Shown: positions 1 to 7,275 of the stretch, piece by piece | How positions within the stretch are numbered: the stretch's first letter is position 1 | Layout: each line of letters begins with the position of its first letter | DNA from: Methanomassiliicoccales archaeon | GTDB lineage: Archaea > Thermoplasmatota > Thermoplasmata > Methanomassiliicoccales > UBA472 | Assembly: GCA_028679935.1 (NCBI GenBank) | Contig: JAJRAL010000171.1 | Span: 1-27,004, forward strand | Length of the DNA stretch: 27,004 nt | Direction: 5' to 3' | Notes under the pieces: generated by a model | Database searches by the model: none | What the model was told of the DNA's origin: nothing | What the model saw: only the letters and a program-made list of their open reading frames with translations | Program-made: the position numbers and the translations under genes

Positions 1-602
1 ACGTCGTGGGTCGACATCAGCACGGTCATCCCGGTCTGGTTCAGCTCGTCGGCGAGTTCGAGCACCTCGTGCACCATCCTCGAATCTAGGCCGGCCGTCG
101 GCTCGTCCATCATCAGCACCTTCGGCTTCATCGCCAGGGCCCCCGCCAAGGCGACCCTCTTCCTTTGCCCGAAGGAGAGCTGCTGCGTCGGCCGCTCCCT
201 CACCGCCTCGAGATCGACGAGGAAAAGCGCCTCCTCCACCCTTCGCTCCACCTCCTTCCTCTCGAGCCCGAGGTTCAGCGGCCCGAAGGCGACGTCCTCC
301 TCGACTGTAGTGGAGAATATCTGATCATCGGGGTTCTGGAGCACGACCGCCACGTCCTCCCTCAGTCGGGCGAGGCTCTTCGCGTCGTACGACAATCTCT
401 TGCCACCGTAGAGCACCTCGCCCGATCTGGGCTTGAGCACTCCGTTGAAGTGCAGGAAGAGGGTCGATTTGCCGGAGCCGTTGGAGCCGAGCAGCACGGT
501 CTTCTTGCCGCGCGGTACCGTGACCGAGACGTCCTTTAGCGCGACCGTTCCGTTGGCGTAGGCGAAGTTCAGTCCCTTTGTCTCGAGTATCGCTTCGTTC
601 AT
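1..602 (-). CDS. cbiO: ECF cobalt/nickel transporter ATPase CbiO (3' end outside window)
   Basis: This is the ATP-binding subunit of an energy-coupling-factor importer for Co2+/Ni2+; it hydrolyses ATP on the cytoplasmic face. The reverse strand reads from ATG at 602 as MNEAILETKGLNFAYANG and stays open to the window edge for about 200 codons. All ABC motifs are visible: Walker A GSNGSGKST, Q-loop VVLQNPDDQIF (typical of the CbiO group), signature LSFGQRKR, Walker B VLMMDEP and H-loop STHD. The C-terminal part is missing because the window ends. It starts 4 bases after the stop of the CbiMNQ fusion, so the two form one operon. It is a paralogue of the ATPase at 4586-5407. Family assignment is firm; Co versus Ni cannot be told from this subunit. 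Confidence 0.95.
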   Translation of the reverse strand, partial: MNEAILETKGLNFAYANGTVALKDVSVTVPRGKKTVLLGSNGSGKSTLFLHFNGVLKPRSGEVLYGGKRLSYDAKSLARLREDVAVVLQNPDDQIFSTTVEEDVAFGPLNLGLERKEVERRVEEALFLVDLEAVRERPTQQLSFGQRKRVALAGALAMKPKVLMMDEPTAGLDSRMVHEVLELADELNQTGMTVLMSTHD

Positions 603-606
603 CTCA

Positions 607-2349
607 TCACATTCCGAGCAGGTGCAGTCCGGCAATCAGGTAGTTCACGGTCAGGAGCCCCCCGAAGACGAGGAAGGGCAGCACGACCCAGGCGGCATTC
701 AGACGGGCGGGCGAACGGTATGACGGGAAGTCCCCGCGGAAGTTGCGCGCCTTCAGCGCGTTCTCGGAGCGGTCGGCGACCTCGAGGGAGCGTATGAAGA
801 GGCCGACGGCGAGCTTCCCGGTCGTGCGGAACTTGTTCCTCAGGCCGCGGAAGCCGACCCGGCATTGCGCCGCCATGTACATCGTGTCCAGCTGTTCCAG
901 CAGCAGGAAGGAGTAACGGTAGACGAGCACGACGAGCTCCGCGAGATAGGCAGGCACGCGCAGCTGCCGCAGCGCCTGGGCGAAGTACGGGATCGGCGTG
1001 GAGGTGGCGAAGAACAGCATCACCATCACCCCGGCCATCGCCTTCACGAAGACCAGCGCGGCGAGCTGCGCACCCTCGGCGTAGATCGCGATGTGGACCC
1101 CGAGTACGTCGAAGGCGAGCAGCGGCGTGCCGGAGCCGCCGGTGACAAGGGCGATCAGGATGGCGCTCACCGCGAAGATCACGACCGCGTCGAGGAAGGC
1201 GAGCACTATCGAGCGCGGCAGCTTGAGGTGGTTCGAGTAGAAGGTCAGGAGAACGCCTATGGCGAGCACGACCAGCGGCACGAAGATGTTGCCGGAGACG
1301 AGGGAGGCGAGGAGCAAGGCGATCATCAAGGCGAGCTTCCCCAGCGGCGGCCAGTCACGGGCCGGCGAGGAGTACGCGAGCTCGCCGATCGAAACGTTGC
1401 CCGGGTGGGCCTTCGGCTTCTTCTCGCCCCTCTTCCGCGAGCGCCGGAGCATATAGACGATGATCCCGAGGCCGATGAGCGCCTGGACCGCGAGAAGGAT
1501 GTAGACCTGGTCGGGGCTAGGCGTCCACGGGCTGGCGAACCACTGCTGGAAACCCCCGGTGATTTCCTGGATCGCCTTCGACGCCTGGTCGTCGCTCCCC
1601 ACGAATCCCGAGCCTGGATTGAGGACGAAGGCGAGGCCGATGATCCCGACGACCATCGCGATGCCGAGGGCGTAGACCGCCTTCCGGTTCTTGATTCCCT
1701 TCCCGACCTTGACCTTCCCTTCGAGCGCGTCGGGTCGTGCCTTCGCCATGAAGTCGAAGAAGATCACCATCAGGATGCCCTCCGCGATCGCGATCGGAAC
1801 CTGGGTGATGGCGAAGATGACGAAGAAGGTGTAGAACGAGGCGAAGATGGAACCGCCGCTCGGGAAGGCGAGCGCGAGCTGGAACGAGGTGACGACGTAC
1901 GTCACGAAGTCGGCGAGGAAGGCCGCCATGAACACCGAGGGCGCCATCGAGATGCCGGAGCGCTGCATCACGCGGAAAACGGCGTAGGCGACCATCGGGC
2001 CGGCGATGCCCATCGAGAAGACGTTCGCGCCGAGCGTGGTGAAGCCCCCGTGGGCGATGAGCAGAGCCTGGAAGATGAGGACGATGAAAGCGAGAACGGC
2101 GGTGACCGCCGGCCCGTAGAGCACGGCGGAGAAGCCGGTGCCGGTCGGATGAGAGGAGGAACCGGTGACGGGCGAGGGGATCTTGAGCGCGCTGAGCACG
2201 AAGATGTAGGCGCCGGCGACCGCCATCGTCAGCTTCTGCTCCGGATGCTCCCTGAAGATCGTGCGTATCTTGTAGGCGCCGTAGACGACGAAGGGGAGCG
2301 CGAGCAGCCACCAGAAGAGGCACCAGAACCAGGGGAGCATCCCCTCCAT
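607..2349 (-). CDS. cbiM/cbiN/cbiQ: CbiM-CbiN-CbiQ triple fusion, ECF cobalt/nickel transporter membrane protein
   Basis: One chain of about 580 residues carries all membrane parts of a Co/Ni ECF importer. Residues 1-205 are CbiM (ALKIPS and the metal-site His in SSSHPTGTG, His67). Residues about 212-305 resemble CbiN: two membrane segments around an extracytoplasmic loop, ending in the basic stretch MLRRSRKRG. Residues about 320-580 are CbiQ, the transmembrane coupling subunit (LVYRYSFLLLEQ; ALKARNFRGDF). The conservative start is ATG 2349, overlapping the fur stop as TAATG. However, the three codons before it read ACG CAC ATA, so the canonical N-terminus MHIMEG would be restored by initiation at ACG 2358. 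CbiM and NikM normally bind metal with Met1-His2, so that start may be the functional one. The downstream partner is cbiO. The fusion call is firm; the exact start is open. Confidence 0.93.
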   Translation of the reverse strand: MEGMLPWFWCLFWWLLALPFVVYGAYKIRTIFREHPEQKLTMAVAGAYIFVLSALKIPSPVTGSSSHPTGTGFSAVLYGPAVTAVLAFIVLIFQALLIAHGGFTTLGANVFSMGIAGPMVAYAVFRVMQRSGISMAPSVFMAAFLADFVTYVVTSFQLALAFPSGGSIFASFYTFFVIFAITQVPIAIAEGILMVIFFDFMAKARPDALEGKVKVGKGIKNRKAVYALGIAMVVGIIGLAFVLNPGSGFVGSDDQASKAIQEITGGFQQWFASPWTPSPDQVYILLAVQALIGLGIIVYMLRRSRKRGEKKPKAHPGNVSIGELAYSSPARDWPPLGKLALMIALLLASLVSGNIFVPLVVLAIGVLLTFYSNHLKLPRSIVLAFLDAVVIFAVSAILIALVTGGSGTPLLAFDVLGVHIAIYAEGAQLAALVFVKAMAGVMVMLFFATSTPIPYFAQALRQLRVPAYLAELVVLVYRYSFLLLEQLDTMYMAAQCRVGFRGLRNKFRTTGKLAVGLFIRSLEVADRSENALKARNFRGDFPSYRSPARLNAAWVVLPFLVFGGLLTVNYLIAGLHLLGM

Positions 2350-2735
2350 TATGTGCGTCTTTCTTCACACTCCCGGCACAGCCCAGTGAGCCGGAGCGAC
2401 CATCGGTTCACGGTCATCCCCGTCTGCTTCTCGATGTCGGAGATGCGCAGTTCGTATGGCACGCACACGAGCTTGCCGCACCTCTCGCACTCGAAATGGG
2501 CGTTGGTGTAGGGATGCCGGACGAAGGCCTGGACCGAGCCCTTCGGTATCTCAGAGACGAGGCCCTCGCGGGCGAGCTTGTTCAGGTTGCGGTAGACGGT
2601 GCCAAGAGAGATGCTCGGCAGCTTCTTTCGCGCCTCGGCATAGACCTCGTCGGCGTCCAGGGGCGAGCCGCTCGAATAGACGATATCTATGATCACCTTG
2701 AGCTGTCTCGTCCACCTCGAAGGGCTCCCCGGCAT
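2349..2735 (-). CDS. Fur-family metal-responsive repressor
   Basis: This is a 128-residue Fur/Zur/PerR-type winged-helix regulator. The N-terminal DNA-binding half has the family pattern PLDADEVY...SISLGTVYRNLNKL (residues about 26-54). The C-terminal half has the two CxxC pairs of the structural zinc site (C83/C86 and C120/C123) and candidate sensing ligands His74 and His80. I chose ATG 2735 over ATG 2753 because a TTTATA box at 2760-2765 predicts transcription starting about there, giving a leaderless mRNA; ATG 2753 would lie upstream of that start. The gene leads an operon with CbiMNQ (overlapping TAATG) and cbiO, and is divergent from the second transporter at 2909. The metal sensed (Ni, Co or Fe) is inferred only from context. 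Confidence 0.92.
   Translation of the reverse strand: MPGSPSRWTRQLKVIIDIVYSSGSPLDADEVYAEARKKLPSISLGTVYRNLNKLAREGLVSEIPKGSVQAFVRHPYTNAHFECERCGKLVCVPYELRISDIEKQTGMTVNRWSLRLTGLCRECEERRT
2356..2358 (-). other. Candidate ACG start codon for the CbiMNQ fusion
   Basis: In the fusion's frame the codons are ACG CAC ATA ATG GAG GGG ATG, giving x-H-I-M-E-G-M. The conserved CbiM N-terminus is M-H-I-M-E-G-F/M, so ACG sits exactly in the initiator position. A GGGAG motif lies 11 bases upstream of ACG but 20 bases upstream of the ATG at 2349. Either ACG is used as a start or the sequence carries an ATG-to-ACG change. Confidence 0.5.
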
Positions 2736-2741
2736 ATCAGT

Positions 2742-2754
2742 AATGATTATCATT
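2742..2754. promoter_or_regulatory. Fur-box-like 6-1-6 operator
   Basis: AATGATTATCATT is a perfect 6-1-6 inverted repeat, the form known for Fur/PerR boxes. It lies between the TATA box of the fur gene (2760-2765, minus strand) and its predicted transcription start near 2735, so a bound repressor would block initiation. Autoregulation is the simplest reading. Confidence 0.7.
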
Positions 2755-2759
2755 TAGAG

Positions 2760-2765
2760 TATAAA
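2760..2765 (-). promoter_or_regulatory. TATA box of fur-cbiMNQ-cbiO operon
   Basis: TTTATA on the minus strand is centred 27 bases before ATG 2735, the spacing expected for an archaeal leaderless transcript. Confidence 0.6.
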
Positions 2766-2845
2766 GTGATTTTCCTTCCGACGCAGATCGGACCGCTTCT
2801 GGCGAGGATCGAAATCGCGCCACTCCCCCCGGGCTCGGACAAGGT

Positions 2846-2853
2846 ACTTATAC
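2846..2853 (+). promoter_or_regulatory. TATA box of cbiM operon
   Basis: ACTTATAC predicts a transcription start near 2876, leaving a leader of about 33 bases that contains GGGAG (2897-2901), 7 bases before ATG 2909. Confidence 0.5.
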
Positions 2854-2869
2854 GCGCCATTCTTTTCGG

Positions 2870-2894
2870 TAACACGAAACTGAAAATCGTGTTA
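2870..2894 (+). promoter_or_regulatory. Inverted repeat over the cbiM transcription start, candidate operator
   Basis: TAACACGA (2870-2877) and TCGTGTTA (2887-2894) form a perfect 8-bp inverted repeat with a 9-base spacer. It spans the start site predicted from the TATA box at 2846. It differs from the Fur-type repeat at 2742, so a second regulator may act here. It could instead be a hairpin in the mRNA leader. Confidence 0.55.
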
Positions 2895-2908
2895 TTGGGA
2901 GTATCAAG

Positions 2909-3571
2909 ATGCACATCCCCGACGGCCTGATGTCCCCCGAGGTACTGGCGGCAGGTTGGGTCCTCGCGCTTCCGGCCGTCGCTTGGGCCGTCACCAAGGT
3001 GAACAAGACCATTGACGAGAGGGTCGTCCCGTTCATGGCTATCCTCGCTGCCGGCATCTTCGTAGCGCAGATGGTCAACTTCCCTATCGGCGGAGGGACG
3101 ACCGGCCATCTGATCGGCGCGGCGCTCGCCGTCGCACTGCTCGGCCTTTGCGGTGGCATCCTTGTCATGACCGTCATTCTGATCATCCAGGGCTTGGTCT
3201 TCGGCGATGGCGGAATCACTGCGATGGGACTGAACGTTCTCAACATGGCCGTCATCGCACCCCTGGTCGCCTGGATCATCCTCATGGCGGTGCCGGAGAG
3301 GAGGAGGACGCTCGCCGTTCCGTTGGCGGCCTGGGCCTCGGTCTTCGTCGCGGCGACCGCATGCGGGGTTCAGCTCGCCGTTTCCTTCTGGCTCCACCCG
3401 GGACAGTACGGGATCGACGGGGCGATCGCGATCCCGACGATGATGCTGACCCACGCGGTGATCGGGGTGGGTGAGGCCGCGATCACCGGCGGCATCGTAT
3501 TGTACCTCTCGAAGGTGGCGCCGGAGGTCTTGGCGATGAGGCCGAGGAAGGCCAAGGAGGCCGACGCCTGA
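2909..3571 (+). CDS. cbiM: ECF cobalt/nickel transporter S component CbiM/NikM
   Basis: This is the substrate-specific membrane subunit of a second Co2+/Ni2+ ECF importer, 220 residues. It begins MHIPDGLMSP, so the metal-binding Met1-His2 terminus is intact, and it has the further conserved His in GGTTGHLIGA (about residue 71). Most of the chain is hydrophobic, with repeated transmembrane segments. ATG 2909 follows GGGAG by 7 bases. The stop overlaps the next gene as TGATG. Unlike the fused transporter on the other strand, this one is made of separate subunits. MHIPDG starts are common in the NikM-like branch that uses PDGLE-type partners, so nickel is a reasonable but unproven guess. Confidence 0.95.
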   Translation: MHIPDGLMSPEVLAAGWVLALPAVAWAVTKVNKTIDERVVPFMAILAAGIFVAQMVNFPIGGGTTGHLIGAALAVALLGLCGGILVMTVILIIQGLVFGDGGITAMGLNVLNMAVIAPLVAWIILMAVPERRRTLAVPLAAWASVFVAATACGVQLAVSFWLHPGQYGIDGAIAIPTMMLTHAVIGVGEAAITGGIVLYLSKVAPEVLAMRPRKAKEADA

Positions 3572-3867
3572 TGCGACGAAGGCATCTCTTCGCGGCGATC
3601 GGCATCCTACTTATCTTCGCCCTTGCCCTCACCGCCTACTTCGCCTGGTCGGCTGGCCTCCCCGACGGCCTCGAGAAAGTCATGGAGGACCAGGGGGCGA
3701 GCGAGAGCGATCCGGTCTACCACGCCCCGCTGGACTATGGGTCCGACTATCTCACGATGCTGCTGATGGGCATCATCGGCTTCGCGGTCGTTCTGATTGC
3801 GACCTACCTGCTGCTACGGATCGGAAGGGCGAAGGCGGGGACGACAAGGAAGAGGGACGGACAATGA
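3571..3867 (+). CDS. PDGLE-domain accessory subunit (CbiN/NikN-like)
   Basis: This 98-residue protein has a membrane segment at about residues 5-27, an extracytoplasmic stretch beginning PDGLEKVMEDQG, and a second membrane segment at about 63-85 followed by a basic tail. The PDGLE motif defines small subunits that replace or resemble CbiN in Ni/Co ECF transporters and help the M subunit capture metal. It overlaps cbiM as TGATG and cbiQ as ATGA, so its translation is coupled to both. Confidence 0.9.
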   Translation: MRRRHLFAAIGILLIFALALTAYFAWSAGLPDGLEKVMEDQGASESDPVYHAPLDYGSDYLTMLLMGIIGFAVVLIATYLLLRIGRAKAGTTRKRDGQ

Positions 3868-4598
3868 GCCACCTCGACGTCGACCAGTTCGCTCAAGCCT
3901 CGAGGTTCTTCCGGATCGATGCACGTGTCAAGCTGATCTGCACCGTCGGCCTCGCGGTGGTCGCCGCCCTGCTCACCTCGTTCTGGGCGATCGCGCTTCT
4001 GTTCGCGTTCGTCGTCCTGATGACGATCGTCTCCGGGCTGCCGGCCCGCCACCTTCTCCGCAACTACGCCTACGCGCTCGTCTTCATCCTATTCGCGACG
4101 CTGACGATGCTCCTGACCTCAGGCGTAGAGGCGGCCGCCGCGATGTTCATGCGCATCTCCGCCTCGGTGCTCGCCCTGATACTCCTCGTTGCGACGACCC
4201 CGTTCTTCCAGCTGCTGGAGGCGCTGCACGCTCTGCACATGCCGCGCATCCTGTGCTCGCTCATCATGTTCACGTACAGGTTCATCTTCGTCCTGCTGGA
4301 GGAGGTGAGCCACATGAACCTCGCGAGGAAGGCGCGGGGGTTCGAGGGCGGTCGCAACGTGCTCGACAGGGAGGCGTTCGGCACGCTCTCCGCCACGATG
4401 GGGATGGCCTTCGTCCGCGCCTACTCGCGCGCCTCCAACATCTACGACGCCCTGTTGAGCCGGGGATACTCAGGCGAAATCCGGATGCGGGGGATGAAGC
4501 GGGCCGGCGGTCCCGAGGTCGTCCTGGCGGCCGTGTTCGTGCTCGCCGGGATGGCGGCAATCCTCGTGCAGATGGGGGTGCTTTCCTGGCCGCTCTGA
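3864..4598 (+). CDS. cbiQ: ECF transporter coupling protein CbiQ
   Basis: This 244-residue membrane protein links the S component to the ATPase. Hydrophobic segments occur at about residues 25-60, 68-110 and 218-240. The cytoplasmic coupling region has the family patterns MFTYRFIFVLLEEVSHM, LARKARGFEGG and LLSRGYSGEIR, whose Ala-Arg-Gly type motifs contact the ATPase. It starts with ATGA over the stop of the PDGLE gene. The cbiO coding frame begins within its last codons. It is a paralogue of the CbiQ part of the 607-2349 fusion. Confidence 0.95.
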   Translation: MSHLDVDQFAQASRFFRIDARVKLICTVGLAVVAALLTSFWAIALLFAFVVLMTIVSGLPARHLLRNYAYALVFILFATLTMLLTSGVEAAAAMFMRISASVLALILLVATTPFFQLLEALHALHMPRILCSLIMFTYRFIFVLLEEVSHMNLARKARGFEGGRNVLDREAFGTLSATMGMAFVRAYSRASNIYDALLSRGYSGEIRMRGMKRAGGPEVVLAAVFVLAGMAAILVQMGVLSWPL

Positions 4599-5407
4599 AG
4601 CTCGAGAACGTCTGCTTCAGCTATCCCGACGGCCGCTTGGCGCTGAAGGACGTATCGTTCGAGATACGGGCGGGCGAACGGGTGGCCCTCGTCGGTCCGA
4701 ACGGTGCCGGCAAGAGCACGTTGCTGCACATCCTCGCCGCCCTGAGTCTGCCGAGCTCGGGGGACTGCGAGATCGGCGGAACGAGGCTGGACAAGAGGAC
4801 GGCGCCGGCAGCGAGGAGACACGTCGGCCTGCTGTTCCAGGACCCGGACGACCAGATCTTCATGCCGACCGTGCGCGAGGACATCGCATTCGGCCCCTCG
4901 AACTACGGTCTCGGAGAGGAAGAGACGCGCCATCGTGTCGATGAGGCGATGCGAGCGACGTCGGTCCAGGACCACGCCGACCGCGTCCCGCACCACCTGA
5001 GCATCGGCGAGAAGAAGCGGGTAGCGATCGCCGGGTTGCTTGCGATGTCCCCGGAGATCCTCTTGCTGGACGAGCCGACGGCGAACCTAGACCCCCAGGG
5101 CAGGAGGGAATTGATGAACGTCCTGAGGGCGAGCGAGGCGACCATGATCATCGCGACGCACGATCTCGGCGTGGCGTTCGAGCTCGCCGACCGCGTCATC
5201 GTGCTGAAGGGCGGGGTCCTCTTCGACGGGGACCTCAGGCCGCTGATGAGACGCCGGGACATCATCGCCGAGGCGAGGCTGGAACTGCCCTCCTTCGCCA
5301 AGCTTATGGAATCGTGGTCCGAGCGGACCGGGGCGAATGTGCCGCCGCCGTTGACCGTCGAGGAGGCGCTCGAAGTGCTCGCGCCGAGACAGTCAGATCG
5401 CGAGTGA
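4586..5407 (+). CDS. cbiO: ECF cobalt/nickel transporter ATPase CbiO, non-canonical CTG start
   Basis: This is the ATPase of the second Co/Ni importer, about 273 residues. It has Walker A GPNGAGKST, Q-loop LLFQDPDDQIF, signature LSIGEKKR, Walker B ILLLDEPTANLDP and H-loop ATHD. No ATG, GTG or TTG lies in frame anywhere that fits the conserved N-terminus (ALKLENVCFSYPDG). The usable codons are CTG 4586, 5 bases after GGGGGTG, and CTG 4595, which overlaps the cbiQ stop as CTGA. I chose 4586 because of the Shine-Dalgarno spacing. The next TTG (about 4637) would remove the first strand and the nucleotide-stacking aromatic. Function is firm; the start is inferred. Confidence 0.93.
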   Translation: MAALKLENVCFSYPDGRLALKDVSFEIRAGERVALVGPNGAGKSTLLHILAALSLPSSGDCEIGGTRLDKRTAPAARRHVGLLFQDPDDQIFMPTVREDIAFGPSNYGLGEEETRHRVDEAMRATSVQDHADRVPHHLSIGEKKRVAIAGLLAMSPEILLLDEPTANLDPQGRRELMNVLRASEATMIIATHDLGVAFELADRVIVLKGGVLFDGDLRPLMRRRDIIAEARLELPSFAKLMESWSERTGANVPPPLTVEEALEVLAPRQSDRE

Positions 5408-5414
5408 TACAGGA

Positions 5415-6065
5415 TCATTTCGGCTTGCGGAGCACGACCTCGTACAGCTTCTTGACGAACGGCGGCGAGGTGTCGTCGAACTCCCTCACCGAAACGATCT
5501 CGTAGCCCTTCGCCAGACGTTTGATCTTCTCCGGATCGTAGAAGTGCACGACGAAGCCCATCGGGTTCTTGTACATGTCCTCGCCCACGTGCTCGAACTT
5601 CCGGAAGTGCGGATCATGCTCGTTGCGCACCGAGTAGACGTTCAATCCTCCCGGCTTGAGCACGCGGAGGCACTCCTTGAGGATGAGCGCCGCCTCTTCC
5701 TCCTTGAGCTCCATGCAGAAGAACATGTGGCTGTAGACGGCGTCGATCGAGCTATCCGGCATCGGGATCCCCAGGCGGACGTCCTGTACCTTCGGGGCTA
5801 CCAGGTCGTCGAGCCTCATCTGCTTCGCCGTCTCGCTCATCTGGCATATGCCGGTCGCGGAATAGTCCATCGCCACGACCTGGAGCCCGGCGTTCGCGAA
5901 CAGCCACGTGTCCCTGCCCTGGCCGCAACCGAGCTCCAGGACGGAGCGCGTCCCCTGCGCCAAGAACAGCTTGAGGGCGCTGACCGCGAGCTCGCTCGGT
6001 TCCTTGCCGAAGAACTCCGGCTGCGAGTACGTGCTCTCCCACTGCACCTTCTGATCTTCCGCCAT
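5415..6065 (-). CDS. Class I SAM-dependent methyltransferase
   Basis: This 216-residue soluble protein has a Rossmann-type SAM site: motif I VLELGCGQGRD (residues 42-52), an acidic strand end VVAMDYS, motif II-like SSIDAVYSHMFF and post-motif LRVLKPGGL. The overall pattern resembles the TehB/thiopurine-methyltransferase-like group, which methylates small thiols, metalloids or oxyanions, but the substrate cannot be read from sequence. It begins 27 bases after the HdrA-like FAD gene on the same strand, so the two are probably co-transcribed. It is convergent with cbiO, with 7 bases between the stops. Confidence 0.88.
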   Translation of the reverse strand: MAEDQKVQWESTYSQPEFFGKEPSELAVSALKLFLAQGTRSVLELGCGQGRDTWLFANAGLQVVAMDYSATGICQMSETAKQMRLDDLVAPKVQDVRLGIPMPDSSIDAVYSHMFFCMELKEEEAALILKECLRVLKPGGLNVYSVRNEHDPHFRKFEHVGEDMYKNPMGFVVHFYDPEKIKRLAKGYEIVSVREFDDTSPPFVKKLYEVVLRKPK

Positions 6066-6092
6066 GCTAATCGCCTTGCACTTTCGGTGACA

Positions 6093-7142
6093 TCAATCCT
6101 TTGCCGCGGGACGCGCGACGGCGGCGAGCCCCGCCTCGGCGCCCTGAGCGATCGCTGCTTGCACGTCCTTAGGCGACTCGGCGCAGCCCGCGACGAAGAG
6201 CCCCGGTATCGTGGTCGAGGTGCTCCCAGCGGCCCCGTGACGTGGCAGTCCCTCGCCGTCCAGTTCGGCCCCTAGGTCCTTGAGCAGGGTCTTCGTCCCC
6301 TCGCCCAGCTCCAGACCCACGCTCAGGACGACCAGGTCAGCCGGTATCTCGTAGAGCTCCTTCGCCAGTGTGTTCTCGCCGCAGACCACCAGCTTCTCGG
6401 AGTCGGGCCGCTTGAGTATCATCGATGGCTGCCCCCTGACGAACCTCACTCCCTCCTGCCTCGCCTTCTTGTAGAACGCCTCGCACCCGCGGCCGGCGGT
6501 ACGGATGTCGATGTAGAGGATGTACGCCGAAACTGAGCGGTCGGATTGCCTGACGAGCATGGCCTGCTTGATCGCGTTCGAGCAACACACCGCGCTGCAG
6601 TACGGCACGCCCCTCTTCTCGACCCTCGAACCGACGCATTGTACGAAGACGATGGCCCTAGCGGGCGAGCCGTCGCTCACTCGCTTCAGCCCCTCGCCTG
6701 AAGAGAGCATTGCCTCGAACCGCTCCGACGTGACCACGTCAGGGAAACGCCCCAGGCCAAACTCGGTGATCTTGCCCGCGTTTACGAGCTCCATTCCGGT
6801 CGCAATGATGAGCGCGTCCGCCCGAACCGTCTCGGCCCCCGCGCGGCCCTCCTTTCGGACATCGACATCGAACACCTTGTTCCTTCTCGCGCCAGTCGCG
6901 GTGGAGCCCGTCATGATCCTGATCCTGGGGTTGGACTCGACCTTGGCCAACATAACGTCCAGGTAACGCGAGGGCGGCTCAAGTTCGGGGAACGTCCTGT
7001 GCGATCCCCTGAGCCTGCCGCCGAGCTCCTTCGACTTCTCGACGAGGACGACCTCCGCGCCCCCTGCAACTAGAGCTAGCGCGGCCTGCAGACCCGCAAC
7101 TCCGCCCCCTATCACGATCGCCTTGCGTTCGTCGATGCCCAT
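6093..7142 (-). CDS. HdrA-type FAD/[4Fe-4S] oxidoreductase, stand-alone core domain
   Basis: This 349-residue protein matches the FAD core of heterodisulfide reductase subunit A without its other domains. Residues 7-16 give the dinucleotide-binding motif AIVIGGGVAG, and VVLVEKSKELGGRL follows. Cys169, 182, 186 and 187 form CX12CX3CC, the spacing of the cluster next to the FAD in HdrA. A second nucleotide motif region (ADLVVLSVGLELGE) and the C-terminal GLFVAGCAESPKDVQAAIAQG complete the flavoprotein fold. The N-terminal HdrA domain and both ferredoxin modules are absent; a matching N-domain/ferredoxin protein is encoded at 15420-16601. ATG 7142 is chosen because it directly precedes the nucleotide-binding strand; any longer frame would run into the divergent sufC gene. 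Confidence 0.88.
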   Translation of the reverse strand: MGIDERKAIVIGGGVAGLQAALALVAGGAEVVLVEKSKELGGRLRGSHRTFPELEPPSRYLDVMLAKVESNPRIRIMTGSTATGARRNKVFDVDVRKEGRAGAETVRADALIIATGMELVNAGKITEFGLGRFPDVVTSERFEAMLSSGEGLKRVSDGSPARAIVFVQCVGSRVEKRGVPYCSAVCCSNAIKQAMLVRQSDRSVSAYILYIDIRTAGRGCEAFYKKARQEGVRFVRGQPSMILKRPDSEKLVVCGENTLAKELYEIPADLVVLSVGLELGEGTKTLLKDLGAELDGEGLPRHGAAGSTSTTIPGLFVAGCAESPKDVQAAIAQGAEAGLAAVARPAAKD

Positions 7143-7154
7143 CGCCCCATGAGC

Positions 7155-7167
7155 CGGCGAATCGCCG
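7155..7167. promoter_or_regulatory. 6-1-6 inverted repeat near the HdrA-like FAD gene start
   Basis: CGGCGA-A-TCGCCG is a perfect 13-bp inverted repeat 13 bases upstream of ATG 7142, next to a weak TATA-like TATTTTCT (minus, 7175-7182). Its position fits an operator at the transcription start, but short GC-rich palindromes can arise by chance. Confidence 0.3.
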
Positions 7168-7242
7168 TGCGCAAAGAAAATACGTTGCACCGGCGACCGC
7201 CTTCTCCAGGCTGGGGAACGTCGGGCTCGGAGTCCGATATCA

Positions 7243-7248
7243 TTAATA
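7243..7248 (+). promoter_or_regulatory. TATA box of sufCB
   Basis: TTAATA predicts a start near 7272, only a few bases before ATG 7276, consistent with a very short leader. Confidence 0.45.
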
Positions 7249-7275
7249 GCGGAAGGCACGAATCCTGGGGGGGAG

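Noticed and set aside
865..2511. A 548-codon open frame antisense to the CbiMNQ fusion
   Set aside because: It is rich in Asp, Glu, Arg and His with no domain pattern, as expected opposite a GC-rich membrane-protein gene. The minus-strand frame is clearly CbiM-CbiN-CbiQ.
2855..2908. Cobalamin or nickel riboswitch before cbiM
   Set aside because: The predicted leader is only about 33 bases, far too short for either; only a simple inverted repeat is present.
3797..4585. Upstream extension of the second cbiO frame
   Set aside because: The frame is open back to 3797, but the translation is Arg/Pro-rich shadow sequence inside cbiQ. The ABC domain begins only around 4595.
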